Positions 63,332 to 64,000 of a stretch of 64,000 nucleotides of DNA are shown one piece after another. Both the position numbers and the translations under genes were made by a program. The notes beneath the pieces were generated by a model. It did not search any database and was not told the DNA's origin. It saw nothing but the letters and a program-made list of their open reading frames with translations. This stretch comes from Lysobacterales bacterium (GTDB lineage Bacteria; Pseudomonadota; Gammaproteobacteria; Xanthomonadales; SZUA-36). Numbering within the stretch: the first letter of the stretch is position 1; every line of letters begins with the position of its first letter. The stretch covers positions 17,441 through 81,440 of the forward strand of contig JABAAB010000101.1 in the NCBI GenBank assembly GCA_014238945.1. Direction: 5' to 3'.

Positions 63332-64000
63332 GTGGAAAAAGGTCTTGAAAAGATGGCATTGACGGCAACAATGAACCTGGCAAACAGCTGGCAATTGAAG
63401 ACTGTAAAAGTGAAACTTCAATCGCCACAGCTGGCCGTGGTAAAAGAGAAACAAACGGACGCAGAGGCTTTTTCGGATGAGCAACTGGTCAAGGCCATCT
63501 TGAAAAACAGTGGTCAGCATCACTTTCGTATGCTGGTTGCACGTTACCAATCAAAGGTCACTCCATCGCACTGTCTGTGTTGGGCACCGCAAGGCAGGCG
63601 GACGCGGAAGACGTCACCCAGGAAGTTTTCGTAAAATTATTTCATCATCTGCAAAAATTCCGGGGCCAGAGCAAATTTTCTACCTGGCTTTACCGGGTTT
63701 CAATAAACCTGGCCATCGATTGCTTACGAAAGCAATCCAAACATGAAGCCGATGAGTTGGACCAGTTCAACCAACCGGTATCCCACCGTAATGCAGAGCA
63801 CAATCATCTTGACCGGGAGAAGTCCGACTCGGTACTCGCGGCGATTGCAAAACTGGAGCACAGCCAGAGGATGATTATTCACCTGTATTACTGGCAGGGA
63901 TTCAAGATACGCGAAGTTGCCGAGATACTGGATTGCCCTGAAGGGACGATTAAAGTCTACCTGCTCAGAGCCCGGGAAAAACTGTCGTCCTTACTGGAAA
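63332..64000 (+). pseudogene. ECF RNA polymerase sigma factor, frameshifted and running off the window
   Basis: The first frame (GTG at 63332, start uncertain) reads SDEQLVKAILKNSGQHHFRM and LVARYQSKV, the start of sigma region 2. It loses frame at 63557-63560. The next frame continues HSIALSVLGTARQADAEDVT, QEVFVKLFHHLQKFRGQSKF and STWLYRVSINLAIDCLRK (rest of region 2). IAKLEHSQRMIIHLYYWQGF and KIREVAEILDCPEGTIKVYL (region 4) follow to the window end. Restoring one base in GGTCACTCC would join KV and HS. So this is a sigma factor broken by a single-base loss, or an assembly error. The end of the gene is not seen. Confidence 0.8.

Overview
The window looks like a chromosome segment of a free-living Gammaproteobacterium. 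Supporting points are an E. coli-type his gene order with bifunctional HisB and HisIE, a long-form HisG, topoisomerase IV (parE-parC), heme A synthase, PreT/PreA pyrimidine reductase, MASE1-type sensor kinases and many exported proteases. No rRNA, tRNA, CRISPR array, transposase or phage gene was seen. Base composition is moderate to slightly GC-rich, except for a more AT-rich histidine kinase gene at 13.0-14.7 kb. The order cannot be fixed by eye.

Layout. 0-5.6 kb: start of pyrG (minus), a PagP-like outer-membrane barrel, parE and parC. 5.7-13 kb: a LuxR/DUF4199 chimera, DUF3291, an MFS carrier, a CheY-like regulator, a SIMPL protein, two methyltransferases (one apparently exported), YccF and a 2OG-Fe(II) oxygenase. 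13-17.1 kb: a membrane histidine kinase followed by decayed membrane-protein genes. 17.1-23.3 kb: S9 peptidase, Sel1-like protein, heme A synthase, a truncated DUF1566 protein, a MarR-GNAT fusion with a palindromic operator, and folD. 23.6-31.2 kb: a multi-PAS hybrid kinase, an orphan heme-copper oxidase-like subunit, DUF3617, and a lemA-DUF2207 pair. 31.3-37.6 kb: a five-gene reductive pyrimidine catabolic operon (dihydropyrimidinase, beta-ureidopropionase, NCS1 permease, PreT, PreA), predicted to import and degrade uracil/thymine to beta-amino acids. 37.8-49 kb: a split TolB/TPR protein, prolyl oligopeptidase, a membrane protein with two nonsense codons, PPK2, an MFS carrier and a frameshifted MASE1 hybrid kinase. 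49.2-55.1 kb: alpha/beta hydrolase, a malonyl-CoA-synthetase-like ligase, a paired M16 protease and an acyltransferase fragment. 55.2-62.6 kb: yerC-hisGDCBHAF-hisIE, tightly coupled by overlaps or gaps of a few bases. 62.9-64 kb: a small membrane protein and a frameshifted ECF sigma factor that runs off the end.

The most interesting signals are: (1) a TrpR-operator-like dyad over a predicted promoter in front of yerC, suggesting YerC controls the whole his operon; (2) an in-frame chimera that looks like a deletion fusion of a LuxR regulator gene and its DUF4199 neighbour; (3) a perfect 9-bp dyad in front of the MarR-GNAT gene; (4) an unusual number of broken genes, mostly membrane or sensory, through nonsense codons each explainable by one C-to-T change, one-base run contractions, or a deletion between short repeats; (5) an orphan oxidase-like subunit and an exported methyltransferase of unknown role. 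I did not find a clearly new multi-gene system.
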